This document shows, one piece after another, positions 46,779 to 55,757 of a DNA stretch of 64,000 bases. This stretch comes from Verrucomicrobiia bacterium. GTDB lineage: Bacteria > Verrucomicrobiota > Verrucomicrobiia > Opitutales > Opitutaceae. The stretch is taken from the NCBI GenBank assembly GCA_011525695.1, contig WYBX01000086.1, positions 62,001 through 126,000 on the forward strand, read 5' to 3'. The notes under the pieces were generated by a model. It ran no database searches and was not told the DNA's origin. It worked only from the letters and a program-made list of their open reading frames with translations. A program made the position numbers and the translations under genes. The first letter of the stretch is position 1, and every line of letters begins with the position of its first letter.

Positions 46779-47192
46779 ATGGGCGCGCTTCCTCCCATTC
46801 TCGCAGTCGATGACGATCCGGACGACCTGTTCATCGTCAAGCGACTGCTCACGCGGGCCGGGGTGGAGAACAAGCTCGTCACTTTCGAGGATCCTGCCGC
46901 AGCGCTGGATCACCTGGAACTGGAGAGCCGCAACCCGGATATCCGCTACGTGCCCTGCGTGATCCTGTCGGACCTGCACATGCCGGGCATGGATGGAATT
47001 GAGCTGACCAAACGGGTGCGAGCCCATCCCCGGCTGGGCGCCTTGCCGGTGGTGATCATCACGAGTTCCGAGGATCCGGCTGACGAGGCCAATGCCAGGG
47101 CGGCAGGGGCGACGCAGTTTCTCCGGAAGTATCCCTCTTCGGAAGGCATGCGCCGGTTGATTGCGAGCCTCCCTTGCCAGACGATCGGTTGA
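46779..47192 (+). CDS. Single-domain response regulator (Rcp1-like)
   Basis: The protein has 137 residues and is entirely a receiver domain. The acidic pocket is DDDPDD at 11-16, the phospho-acceptor is Asp65 in LSDLHMPGMDG, the switch Ser/Thr is near 95 (IITSSED), and Lys117 lies in FLRKYP. All expected residues are present. It has no output domain, so it probably works by protein-protein interaction or phosphotransfer, as cyanobacterial Rcp1-type regulators do. No histidine kinase is encoded nearby. The ATG at 46779 is preferred over a TTG at 46740. It sits directly after a degenerate receiver, which suggests a functional pair. Confidence 0.88.
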   Translation: MGALPPILAVDDDPDDLFIVKRLLTRAGVENKLVTFEDPAAALDHLELESRNPDIRYVPCVILSDLHMPGMDGIELTKRVRAHPRLGALPVVIITSSEDPADEANARAAGATQFLRKYPSSEGMRRLIASLPCQTIG

Positions 47193-47315
47193 GCACGCGC
47201 ACCTGGAAAGAGCGGCGGGGGGACTTGCCTTGGACGGAGCCGGGAAATCCGGGGCGCTGAAGCGGCAGGCCGCCAATGCCCCTGGCGTCCATTCGCGTTC
47301 ACTCGCGGATCTCCG

Positions 47316-47359
47316 CCCTGGTCCCTAGTCCCTGGTCCCTGGTCCTTGATCCTTGGTCC
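47316..47359. repeat. Short CCTGGTC-type tandem repeat
   Basis: About six degenerate 7-base units (CCTGGTC, CCTAGTC, CCTGGTC, CCTGGTC, CTTGATC, CTTGGTC) lie in the 181-base gap between two convergent genes. A TTCGCG-type repeat at about 47286-47310 precedes them. No gene was seen. Confidence 0.6.
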
Positions 47360-47373
47360 AAAGCTGCGCCGCG

Positions 47374-48657
47374 TCAGATCCTGAGGAAAATCTTCCTCCG
47401 GTACATCCAGTAGCAGACCAGCCAGAACAGCAGGCCAACGAGGGTGGCCTGGACGAAGGGCGCGTTGGCAGCGCCGAGCACCTTGAAGACATCCTCGCCG
47501 AAATGAGTCTGCAGCGTTCTTGCCGTCCAGCCGCGCAGCAACATGCCCATGACATAGATGGCGATTGAATTCATCCCGACGACGACGAGCGGGAAGCTCC
47601 AGGCCCGCCACTGCCGGAGGTCGATGATGGCATAGAGCGCTGCCAGGATCAGCACGCACCAGCCGGTCGAGAACAGCGTCCAGGAGGGAGTCCAGATTCG
47701 CTTCACCAGCGGAACACCGAGCCAGTGCCAGATCACGCCGGCCAGCAGCAGCGTCGCGCCGCCTGCGAGCAGCAGCCGCAGCCTGGCCCGCGACGTGCGG
47801 TTCGAGCGGAGAACCTCGCCGCACATCAGCCCGAAGAGCATCGTCGCCAGCGAGGGGAGGAAGTTCAGCGTCTGGTAGCCGCCGGGATTGAAGGTGAACG
47901 GCTCGCGGCGCGGCAGCAGATTCAGGAGCCAGGTGTCGACCGCGTGGCCGACATTGGCGTTCTTGTGCCAGGCCGGGCTGACGTTGGCGAGGTGCTCCTG
48001 CGCCCAGGCGGCCGGCACGCCAACTTCGGGCGCGCCGCGCCCCGGATCGATTCCGGGAGCGGGATAAAAGGCATACAGGGCCCACGTCACAAGCAGGAGG
48101 GCCGCGGCCGTGATCAGATGCGTCCGGACCGATCGGCCCCAGAGCAGGAAGAGGAACGCGTAGCCGAGGCCGATCTGGGTGAGGACATTCGTCAGCAGCC
48201 AGTTGGTGGAGGGCCGGGAATTGGAAATCAGGAAAATGCCGAGGAGGATCAGGATGACGGAACGCCACGCGGCATGGCCAAACATCCGGCGCCAGGACTG
48301 CCCCTCGCGCTGCCGCTTCACGTAGGAATAGGCCATCGAGACGCCGACCATGAACATGAACGACGGCTGGATCAGGTCCCAGAACCCGCAGCCGACCCAC
48401 TCTACGTGTTCGAACTGATGATACACGGCCTGCCAGAAACCGGAGTCGGGGGCCGCCTTGAGGTGATTCTGGGCGGTGGCGGCGAGGCCGAAACCATTGA
48501 ACGCAAGCGCGACCATGATCAGCCCGCGGTAGGCATCGAGCGACTGGAGCCGGCCGGCCGCGGCCGGTTCGCCACCAGAAGCGGCGGGGCGGATTCCTGG
48601 CGCCGGTGCCAGGGGCGCCGGGACGTCCGACGCGGGGGCGGGGGTGGAGGTGCTCAT
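47374..48657 (-). CDS. DUF5009 / NagX-like multi-pass acyltransferase family membrane protein
   Basis: The protein has 427 residues from the ATG complementary to 48655-48657. After a Pro/Ala-rich cytoplasmic start comes RLQSLDAYRGLIMVALAFNG, the family signature of heparan-alpha-glucosaminide N-acetyltransferase-like and DUF5009 proteins, then about ten membrane segments. FWDLIQPSFMFMVGVSMAYS and ILLGIFLISN are further family regions. Human HGSNAT acetylates terminal glucosamine across the membrane; NagX-type bacterial relatives are implicated in amino-sugar use. Here an acyl-transfer role on a sugar is inferred. It is divergent from the sigma factor gene. Confidence 0.82.
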   Translation of the reverse strand: MSTSTPAPASDVPAPLAPAPGIRPAASGGEPAAAGRLQSLDAYRGLIMVALAFNGFGLAATAQNHLKAAPDSGFWQAVYHQFEHVEWVGCGFWDLIQPSFMFMVGVSMAYSYVKRQREGQSWRRMFGHAAWRSVILILLGIFLISNSRPSTNWLLTNVLTQIGLGYAFLFLLWGRSVRTHLITAAALLLVTWALYAFYPAPGIDPGRGAPEVGVPAAWAQEHLANVSPAWHKNANVGHAVDTWLLNLLPRREPFTFNPGGYQTLNFLPSLATMLFGLMCGEVLRSNRTSRARLRLLLAGGATLLLAGVIWHWLGVPLVKRIWTPSWTLFSTGWCVLILAALYAIIDLRQWRAWSFPLVVVGMNSIAIYVMGMLLRGWTARTLQTHFGEDVFKVLGAANAPFVQATLVGLLFWLVCYWMYRRKIFLRI

Positions 48658-48807
48658 GAGGCGGTCGGGTGGCGGCGGCCGGTCGCCGTCGCGGTTAAGA
48701 CGAACGAAACCGATCGATGGGCGATCGCGATCCAGAAAAATCATCCGGGAAGGGAATTTGCCGGCCGCCGGCTAGACTTGCGACGAATCCCGGTGTATGG
48801 GGCTGAT

Positions 48808-49464
48808 GTGAGTGCGTCCGAATCCCCTCGCGCGCCGGTCTCTCGTTCAATCCACCCACTTGAGCATTCCAACGGGAATTCGGGGGCGTCGGATTGGGCG
48901 GGCGCGGGCGTGGCGCGATGGCCAGGCCCGAGCCTGTCGAGCGGGCCTGCCTCGAGCGTTTCGAGATGGTTCGCCGAGGAGGTGCAGCCGCACGAGTCCT
49001 CGCTGCGTTCCTACCTGCGCAATGTCTTTCCCTCGCTGCCGGACATCGACGACCTGGTGCAGGAATCGTACGCCCGGCTGATCCGGGCGCGGGAGGCCGG
49101 GCGGGTGAGTTATGCCAAGGCATTCCTCTTTACCACCGCCCGCAATGCCGCGCTCGATTTTATTCGGCGCCGGAAGGTCGTGGCGATCGACGGCGTAGCC
49201 GATCTCGAGGAGTTGCCCGTCATTGAAGAAAGAGCGAATGTCACCGAGGCGATCAATCGACAGCAGGAGCTGGAACTGCTCGCCGAGGCGGTTCGCGCGT
49301 TGCCGCAACGTTGCTGCCAGGTCATGACGCTCCGCCTGCTTTATGGGATGCCACAAAAGGAGATCGCCGCCGAACTGCGGATCTCCGAGCACACGGTCAA
49401 GGCCCAGCTGGCCAAGGGCATGCGCCGATGCGCGGAGTATCTCGCGGCGCGCGGGCTGCCATGA
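48808..49464 (+). CDS. ECF sigma factor, first sigma/FecR/TBDR module
   Basis: From GTG 48808 the protein has 218 residues. Region 2 includes RWFAEEVQPHESSLRSYLRN and IDDLVQESYARLIRA, then FLFTTARNAALDFIRRRK. Region 4 is LPQRCCQVMTLRLLYGMPQK, then EIAAELRISEHTVKAQLAKG. The start is uncertain: GTGs at 48793, 48808 and 48910 are all in frame. The stretch before RWFAEE (48915-48955) is a CTCGAG/CCTGTCGAG-rich palindromic sequence, so the native protein may begin later or may have gained an extension. FecR follows after 24 bases and a TBDR after it, the classic cell-surface signalling arrangement. Confidence 0.85.
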   Translation: MSASESPRAPVSRSIHPLEHSNGNSGASDWAGAGVARWPGPSLSSGPASSVSRWFAEEVQPHESSLRSYLRNVFPSLPDIDDLVQESYARLIRAREAGRVSYAKAFLFTTARNAALDFIRRRKVVAIDGVADLEELPVIEERANVTEAINRQQELELLAEAVRALPQRCCQVMTLRLLYGMPQKEIAAELRISEHTVKAQLAKGMRRCAEYLAARGLP

Positions 49465-49488
49465 ATCCAGATTTTCGCTGCTGAACGA

Positions 49489-50598
49489 ATGAAACGCCCA
49501 TCCTCCCACCGACCATCCGACGAAGAGGCCATTGAGGCGACGGCGGCTGCATGGCTGGCGCAGCGCGATGACGGATTCTCGGGTGCTCAGGAGTCCGAGT
49601 TCATCCAGTGGCGATCGGCCGATCCGCGCCATGAAGCGGCGGTGAACAGGCTGGAGGCGGTCTGGCGCAGCCTGCAGCGGTTGCGGGAGTATCGGCCCGA
49701 GGCACGCATGCATCCCGACCGCGATTTGCTGCGGCCCGCCGCCACCCGACGGATGATTCGATTCCCGGTGGCGGCGGCGGCAGGCGGATTGGCGGCGGCA
49801 CTGGCAATTGCCGGGTGGTGGTGGATGGCGCCGCAAGAGCGGGTGCAGCCTGTCGCCGCGCCGGCGCAACATTACGCCACGACCGCGGACGGCTATCAGA
49901 CGGTGGCACTCGAGGACGGATCCGTCGTGGAACTGAATGCGCGGAGCGAGATTCGGGTGCGGTTTACCGCGGCGGAGCGTGGCGTGCAGCTCCTGCGCGG
50001 TGAGGCCCACTTCACGGTCGCCAAGGATCCCGGTCGCCCGTTCGTGGTCGAGGCGGAGACCGTCGCGATGCGGGCCGTCGGTACGGCCTTCAATGTGCGG
50101 CTGGGAGCCGACCGCGTCGAGGTCCTCGTCACCGAGGGCCGTGTCGAAGTCGCGAAGAAGGTGGAGGAGTGGGCGGACCGCGGCCGCCCGGCACGGGCGG
50201 CGGAAGATGACGGCCGGGCCGAGCCGGAGCCGGTCGTGCCGCTGCTGCTGACGGCGAACGAGCGGGCGGTGATCCCTACGATGAAGGTGGCACCCATGCC
50301 TGCGTTCGGTCGCGACGCGGTCGAGAGGGTCTCTCCCGAGGCCATCCGGGAGACGCTCGCCTGGCAGGGAGCAAGGCTGGTCTTCGTGGATACGCCGCTG
50401 GGCGATGCCATCGCGCAATTCAACCGGCGGAACCTGGTGCAATTGGAAATTGCCGATATGGAACTGGCGACGCTGCCGATCGGCGGCAGCTTCCGGCCGG
50501 AAAACGTGGATGCTTTTGTCCGGCTGTTGGTCTCCGGCGGGGACATTATCGTCGAGCGGCCGGATCCGATGCGCATTGTGTTGCGCAAGGTGAATTGA
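49489..50598 (+). CDS. FecR-family anti-sigma factor, first module
   Basis: The protein has 369 residues. The N-terminal cytoplasmic DUF4880-type domain covers 10-70 (AAAWLAQRDDGFSGAQESEF), a single membrane span covers about 92-113 (FPVAAAAGGLAAALAIAGWW), the periplasmic FecR domain covers about 125-220 (TADGYQTVALEDGSVVELNA, RGEAHFTV, AVGTAFNVR), and a DUF4974-like C-domain covers about 290-368 (FVDTPLGDAIAQFNRRN). It should hold the sigma factor at the membrane until the TBDR's STN domain signals. A charged insertion near 222-240 (ADRGRPARAAEDDGRAEP) is absent from the second copy. The ATG lies 24 bases after the sigma stop. Confidence 0.92.
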   Translation: MKRPSSHRPSDEEAIEATAAAWLAQRDDGFSGAQESEFIQWRSADPRHEAAVNRLEAVWRSLQRLREYRPEARMHPDRDLLRPAATRRMIRFPVAAAAGGLAAALAIAGWWWMAPQERVQPVAAPAQHYATTADGYQTVALEDGSVVELNARSEIRVRFTAAERGVQLLRGEAHFTVAKDPGRPFVVEAETVAMRAVGTAFNVRLGADRVEVLVTEGRVEVAKKVEEWADRGRPARAAEDDGRAEPEPVVPLLLTANERAVIPTMKVAPMPAFGRDAVERVSPEAIRETLAWQGARLVFVDTPLGDAIAQFNRRNLVQLEIADMELATLPIGGSFRPENVDAFVRLLVSGGDIIVERPDPMRIVLRKVN

Positions 50599-50647
50599 AA
50601 TTTTTTCCGGCGGATAGCCCGCCTTGCTTCGTGGTTCGTCTGAAACG

Positions 50648-50697
50648 ATGAACGCCCGCGCGTCCTCCCTCGCAGCCAATCCCACCCGGGCGTTCAT
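50648..50697. promoter_or_regulatory. Perfect 11-bp inverted repeat abutting the TBDR start
   Basis: ATGAACGCCCG (50648-50658) and CGGGCGTTCAT (50687-50697) are perfect complements separated by 28 bases. The right arm ends two bases before the ATG at 50700. In the mRNA it would sequester the initiation region. In DNA it could be an operator. It is the only such repeat between FecR and the TBDR. Confidence 0.45.
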
Positions 50698-50699
50698 GA

Positions 50700-53600
50700 A
50701 TGCTGCAAACCCTAACTCCATTCATTCTCCGCGTGTGCCGCTCGGCTGATCTCTGGCGACGGATGCTGCTGCTGCTGGTGCTGGCCGCGGCCGCCACGAT
50801 TGCGCGCGGCGCGCCGGCCAGACGGCATTACGAAGTCCCGGCGGGCGACGCGGCACGGACGCTCCGGCAATTTGTCCAGCAGTCGGGTGAGCAGGTGCTT
50901 TATGTCGTGCCGAAGGTGCGCGGAGTGAAGACCAACCCGGTCAAGGGCGAGTACACCGCCCGGCAGGTAATCGAGCTTATGGTGGCGAACACGGAGCTGA
51001 TCGTTGGGCAGGATGAGAAGACCGGGGCGCTGGTGGTGAACCGGGCGACATCACCCAAGCCGCCCGCCGCGAATCCGCCGCCTTCATCCCGCTCTTCCAA
51101 CCAAGAACCCACCCGACCCATGAAACGAAGGAACCTGATTGCCATGTTCGCGGCCTGGCTTGGCTTCGCCGCCGCTCCAGCCGCCCCCGCGCAAACCACC
51201 CCGACCGGCTCGATCCGGGGCGTCGTCACGAATGATTCCACAGGCGCCTTCGTTGAGGGCGCGGAAGTGGTCCTTTCGACGACGCCGGCCCGGACGGATG
51301 TGACCGATAGCCAAGGCCGGTTTTTCGTTGGTGGCATCCCTGCCGGCAACTACCGCGTGCGGGTGATCTCGTCCGGCTACGCCACCGCCGAACGGAACGT
51401 GAACGTAACCGCGGGTCCCGCCCAGTCGATGGCCGTGGCGCTGAAGTCCGACATCGTGACGATGGAACCGCTGATGGTCACCGCGCAGGCCGAAGGCCAG
51501 GCACAGAGCCTCAACATCCAGCGCACGTCGGAGAACATCCGGAATGTCCTGTCGGAAGACGCGCTGGCAAACTCCCGGCTTGGGGAAGTGGGCGAGGTGC
51601 TCCAGGCGATCCCGGGCATCTATCTCGAGGCCAGCACGCACCAGCCGACGCGGCCATCGATTCGCGGGCTCTCGTCCGAATTCAATTCCGTCACATTCGA
51701 CGGGGTTCGGATCGGGACCTGGCAGGGCACGCGCGACGCGCAGGTCGGCACTTTCCCGGCGGAGAACCTCTCCCGGGTCGAGGTGATGAAGAGCGCCACC
51801 CCTGACCAGGAAGGCGATGCGATCGGCGGGAGCATCAATCTCGTCTCGAAGCGCGCGTTCGACCTGCCGGGCCGCCAGTTGCGGCTAGGTGCGGGACTGA
51901 CCTTCAACAACCAACTCCGAAATTGGGATAAGCAGGTCAGCCTCGATTACGGCGATCGTTTCGGGGCGGAGAAACGGCTCGGGATCTTTTCCTCGATCAA
52001 CTACTACCGGACGGATCGGGCCTACCACGATGCCGCGCAGACCTACCAGGTGAATGCGGTGGACGAATACAACATTGCCACCCAGACGCTGCTGGACCGG
52101 ATCGAGGAGGGCTCCTGGAAGCTCAAGTACACCGGCAGCATCGATTACAAGCTGAGCGAAGCCACCATTGTCTCGTTACGGGGCCTCTATAGCAATGATC
52201 GTCGGTTCCTGGCGGATTATCGCACGATTTACCGCCCGGGGTCCCGCACCAACATCACGCCGGACAGCGCCACTGCCAATCCGGGTCGGATCGATTTGAC
52301 GCGGCCGTACCGCGAGCCGGAAACCATCAACTACCAGATTTCGCTCAACCTGGAGCATACGCATGACCTCTGGAAGCTGGATTCCACGCTGGGATTCAGT
52401 CGGATCAGCAATACGTACAGCGAAACCATGACGCCGATCATGTCCTATAACGGCGTGCGGCTCGCTTACGATCGCACCGATCGCGATCATCCGCTCTTCA
52501 CGGTGACGGACGGGACGGACCTTTCCGATCCATCGCGCCTTTCCCAGCGCGAGCTATCACGGACGCAGTTCAATTCGCGCAACCTCAACTACAATTACAG
52601 CCTGAACGCGCGCCGGGATCTATTGAACCTGCCATTCAAGGCCTATTTGAAGGTCGGCACCCGGCTCAAGTATAGCGACTGGCGGCAGGACACCGGCAAC
52701 CATGGCTGGTGGAATTACACCGGACCGCAGAGTCCGACGGATTTCGTCATTCCCTACACGAACGACCGCTTCATGCGCGAATCCAATGGCCGCGTCCGGA
52801 TGGCGCCGCTGGCGGCCGATATCGACGCGTTTATCGACGCGTTCCATAATCGTCCTGGCGAGTTCACCCGCCAGGACAACCGTTCCGATATCCGGATCGC
52901 GGAGGAGAATTCGTCATTTCAAGAGGGGGTTTATGCCGCCTACCTCATGGGCGGCGCGACTTTCGGCCGGCTGCACGTCGTGACCGGTGCTCGCTTCGAG
53001 CGCACGGAGTTCACGGGCAACTCGAACCAACTGGACACTCCTGACGGCGTCCTGACCGGCGTCACGCGGCTGCAGACGACCAGCCGGTCGGACAATCTCC
53101 TGCCGTCAGTCAATTTCACCTACAGCATCACGCCGGATTTCCTGCTTCGCGGGGCGGTGACTAAGACCATCGCCCGCCCCAACCCGCAGTACCTGCTGCC
53201 AATTCGCACGGTGGATGCCGACGAACTCGAGATCTCGGACGGCAATCCGGATTTGGGTGTGACCGAGTCGGTCAACTACGATCTGAGCCTGGAGCATTAC
53301 CTCAAACCGCTGGGCGTGATTTCAGTGGGCGTCTTCCAGAAGGAAATCGATGGATTCTTCGTGAACCAGACGAGCACGATCCAGAGCGGAGAGTTTGCCG
53401 GTTATGAATTGACCCGTCGCGAATTGGGCACTGGCGGACGAATCAAGGGCTTGGAAGTCGATTTCCAGAAGCGGCTGACATTCTTGCCGGGATTTCTGAG
53501 CGGGCTTGGCGTCGGCACAAATTACACCTTCATCGATGCCGAAGGTACGTATTCGAATCGAGACGGCACGCTGCCGTTCGTCAGGACCGCCAAGCGGATC

Positions 53601-53897
53601 GGCAACATCAATGTCTTCTATGCCCGCGGGCCGCTCGATCTCCGCGTGTTCATGAACTACCGGGGGCCGTATCTCAACAGTGTCGGCAGCCGGGCCGCGC
53701 TGGATGTCTACGAGGACGAGCGCACGACCCTGAGCGCCTTCGGAAAGTACCGATTTAACGATCGGATCAGTTTTTACATCGACGCCAACAATATCACTGA
53801 TTCTGCGAAGCGCTCGTACCAGGGAGATCCCTCGAATCCGCGCGCCGTCCGCTATTACGACTGGGCGGTGAACTTCCGGGTCAGTTATAATCTCTGA
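50700..53897 (+). CDS. TonB-dependent transducer: STN domain, internal signal peptide, carboxypeptidase-like domain, receptor
   Basis: The protein has 1065 residues. A first signal peptide (RMLLLLVLAAAATIARGA, 21-38) is followed by an STN domain at 43-114 (YEVPAGDAARTLRQFVQQSG) that should contact FecR. A Pro/Ser linker at 117-140 is followed at 141-165 by a second complete signal peptide, MKRRNLIAMFAAWLGFAAAP, then APAQ. Then come a CarboxypepD_reg-like domain at about 168-250, a plug (RGLSSEFNSVTFDGVRIGTW, GDAIGGSINLVSKRAFD) and a barrel ending in VNFRVSYNL. The internal ATG at 51120 would give a 925-residue receptor without STN. It completes the first sigma/FecR/TBDR module, which is inferred to sense and import a glycan fragment. 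Confidence 0.9.
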   Translation: MLQTLTPFILRVCRSADLWRRMLLLLVLAAAATIARGAPARRHYEVPAGDAARTLRQFVQQSGEQVLYVVPKVRGVKTNPVKGEYTARQVIELMVANTELIVGQDEKTGALVVNRATSPKPPAANPPPSSRSSNQEPTRPMKRRNLIAMFAAWLGFAAAPAAPAQTTPTGSIRGVVTNDSTGAFVEGAEVVLSTTPARTDVTDSQGRFFVGGIPAGNYRVRVISSGYATAERNVNVTAGPAQSMAVALKSDIVTMEPLMVTAQAEGQAQSLNIQRTSENIRNVLSEDALANSRLGEVGEVLQAIPGIYLEASTHQPTRPSIRGLSSEFNSVTFDGVRIGTWQGTRDAQVGTFPAENLSRVEVMKSATPDQEGDAIGGSINLVSKRAFDLPGRQLRLGAGLTFNNQLRNWDKQVSLDYGDRFGAEKRLGIFSSINYYRTDRAYHDAAQTYQVNAVDEYNIATQTLLDRIEEGSWKLKYTGSIDYKLSEATIVSLRGLYSNDRRFLADYRTIYRPGSRTNITPDSATANPGRIDLTRPYREPETINYQISLNLEHTHDLWKLDSTLGFSRISNTYSETMTPIMSYNGVRLAYDRTDRDHPLFTVTDGTDLSDPSRLSQRELSRTQFNSRNLNYNYSLNARRDLLNLPFKAYLKVGTRLKYSDWRQDTGNHGWWNYTGPQSPTDFVIPYTNDRFMRESNGRVRMAPLAADIDAFIDAFHNRPGEFTRQDNRSDIRIAEENSSFQEGVYAAYLMGGATFGRLHVVTGARFERTEFTGNSNQLDTPDGVLTGVTRLQTTSRSDNLLPSVNFTYSITPDFLLRGAVTKTIARPNPQYLLPIRTVDADELEISDGNPDLGVTESVNYDLSLEHYLKPLGVISVGVFQKEIDGFFVNQTSTIQSGEFAGYELTRRELGTGGRIKGLEVDFQKRLTFLPGFLSGLGVGTNYTFIDAEGTYSNRDGTLPFVRTAKRIGNINVFYARGPLDLRVFMNYRGPYLNSVGSRAALDVYEDERTTLSAFGKYRFNDRISFYIDANNITDSAKRSYQGDPSNPRAVRYYDWAVNFRVSYNL

Positions 53898-54123
53898 GCA
53901 CGACCTGGCCTCGAGGACCCCGGCGGAAGGTGCGGACCGGATGGGCTTCCCTGAATCCTGGTCCCGCAGTCACGGATTCAGCTTCACTAAGATAAACTTA
54001 GACGTCCGGCGGCGGGTTTCGGGTTATTCGCGAGCGAATTTATTTTTCAGGACCGAAATTGCCACGAATCCACTCGACTTGGGAGAGGACCGGGCCGATG
54101 CAACTGTCCCGCCGGTCGACCCC

Positions 54124-54702
54124 ATGCCTCCTACTGATCAGGCCCAATCGACGAGTCCAGGCCAAACCCGCTGGTTTGCCGAGGAGGTTCAGCCGCATGA
54201 ACCCGCCTTGCGCGCTTATCTCCACGCCCGGTTCCCATCGCTGACCGATCACGACGATCTCGTGCAGGAGGCCTACTCGCGGCTGTTGCGCGCCCACGCC
54301 TCGGGCAAGGTTCGTTACGCGCGGGCATTTCTCTTCACCACGGCCCGTAACGCCGCGCTCGATCTCTTCCGCCGGCGCCGCGCCCTTCCGGTCGAAGCCG
54401 TCACTGAGGCAATCGAATCCATCCTGCTGGAGCCCCAGCCGGGAGCGGCCGAAATCATCAACCACCAGCACGAACGCGCGGTGCTGGCCGAGGCGGTCCG
54501 CGCCCTGCCGGATCGTTGCCGGGAGGTCATCCTGCTGCGGTATCTCGATGGCCTTTCCTACAAGGAGATCGCCGTCCGGCTCGGCATTTCGCCCGAAACC
54601 GTGAAGGTGCACATGGCGAAAGGCCTGCGGCGCTGCACCGCTTTTTTCGCGGCGCGCGGATTCCCGCCGGCAGATGTCCGCGCGGAGGAGGCGGCATCAT
54701 GA
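54124..54702 (+). CDS. ECF sigma factor, second sigma/FecR/TBDR module
   Basis: The protein has 192 residues from the ATG at 54124. Region 2: TRWFAEEVQPHEPALRAYLH, then DHDDLVQEAYSRLLRAH and FLFTTARNAALDLFRRRR. Region 4: LPDRCREVILLRYLDGLSYK, then EIAVRLGISPETVKVHMAKG. It is clearly paralogous to the sigma factor at 48.8 kb, sharing the RWFAEEVQPHE opening. A longer in-frame start at 53941 would add 61 residues without homology. Its stop overlaps the FecR ATG (ATGA at 54699-54702), unlike the first module where a 24-base gap exists. Confidence 0.92.
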   Translation: MPPTDQAQSTSPGQTRWFAEEVQPHEPALRAYLHARFPSLTDHDDLVQEAYSRLLRAHASGKVRYARAFLFTTARNAALDLFRRRRALPVEAVTEAIESILLEPQPGAAEIINHQHERAVLAEAVRALPDRCREVILLRYLDGLSYKEIAVRLGISPETVKVHMAKGLRRCTAFFAARGFPPADVRAEEAAS

Positions 54703-55757
54703 ACGACCCGGTAAATCAGCAGGGTTTTCAACCCGACGATCCGATTGAGGAGGCCGCGGCAGCCTGGCTGGTGCAGCGGGATGAGGGATTTACGCCGCAG
54801 CAGGCGGGCGAGTTCGAGCAATGGTGCCGGCTGGACCCGAGGCATGCGAATGCCGTGGCGCGATTGGAAAGTACCTGCGCACTGCTCGAGCGGCTTCCCT
54901 TTTCGCGGGAACAGCTTCTGCCGGCTGAGGAGATGGGTGTGCCGGCCGGGCCGACGGGCGGCACTCGCGGCATCGTGCGATCCTGGGCGGCGGGAATCGC
55001 GGCCATGATTGCGTTTGCCGCGATCGCCTGGTGGCAATGGCCAGGCGGGGAAATCTCATCCGCGCAGTATACGACCGCGGCCAATGGATACGATCAGGTC
55101 GCCATGGAGGATGGATCCGTGATGGAGTTGAATGCCGGCAGCGCGGCGAGCGTGCACTTCTCGGCCGCGGAGCGGCGGGTCACGCTGGCGGCGGGCGAAG
55201 CGCATTTCGAGGTGAAGCCCGATCCAGGCCGCCCGTTCATTGTCGTAGCCGACACCGTGTCGGTGCGCGCAGTGGGCACCGCCTTCAGCGTCCGGCTGGC
55301 CGAGGCGGCCGTCGAGGTCTTGGTCACGGAGGGCAAAGTGAGCCTTGCGCCCCAGAACCCGGCTCTCGACGGTGCTGAAAGAAGTCCCACCGTGGCACCC
55401 GCACTGCCGGATGATTCAATGGTTCAGGCCGGGCAGCGGGCGACCGTGGCGCGGCATGGGGCCGATTCCTGGCCGAAAATCGAGATGATTGAGCCGTCCG
55501 GGATCCGGGAGGCGCTGGCATGGCAGAAGCGGAAGCTGGAGTTTGTCGAAACGCCCTTGCGGGAAGTCGTCGCGCAATTCAACCGCCGCAACGAGATCCA
55601 GCTGATCGTCGCCGATGACGAACTCGCCGAGCGACGCGTGGGCGGGACATTTGCCGCGGACAACGTGGAGGCATTCGTGCGCCTGCTCGAGAGCAGCGGG
55701 GACATCGTTGCGTCCCCGCGGGGGGCAAGGGAAATCCTGTTGCGCCGGGCGCGCTAG
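54699..55757 (+). CDS. FecR-family anti-sigma factor, second module
   Basis: The protein has 352 residues. The DUF4880-type N-domain covers 14-65 (AAAWLVQRDEGFTPQQAGEF), one membrane span covers about 95-113 (WAAGIAAMIAFAAIAWWQW), the FecR domain covers about 122-215 (TAANGYDQVAMEDGSVMELN, AGEAHFEV, AVGTAFSVR), and a DUF4974-like C-domain covers about 270-350 (FVETPLREVVAQFNRRNEIQ). It is coupled to the sigma gene by a four-base overlap and paralogous to the FecR at 49.5 kb. It should relay a signal from an STN-bearing TBDR, but the adjacent TBDR has an interrupted STN. Confidence 0.92.
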   Translation: MNDPVNQQGFQPDDPIEEAAAAWLVQRDEGFTPQQAGEFEQWCRLDPRHANAVARLESTCALLERLPFSREQLLPAEEMGVPAGPTGGTRGIVRSWAAGIAAMIAFAAIAWWQWPGGEISSAQYTTAANGYDQVAMEDGSVMELNAGSAASVHFSAAERRVTLAAGEAHFEVKPDPGRPFIVVADTVSVRAVGTAFSVRLAEAAVEVLVTEGKVSLAPQNPALDGAERSPTVAPALPDDSMVQAGQRATVARHGADSWPKIEMIEPSGIREALAWQKRKLEFVETPLREVVAQFNRRNEIQLIVADDELAERRVGGTFAADNVEAFVRLLESSGDIVASPRGAREILLRRAR

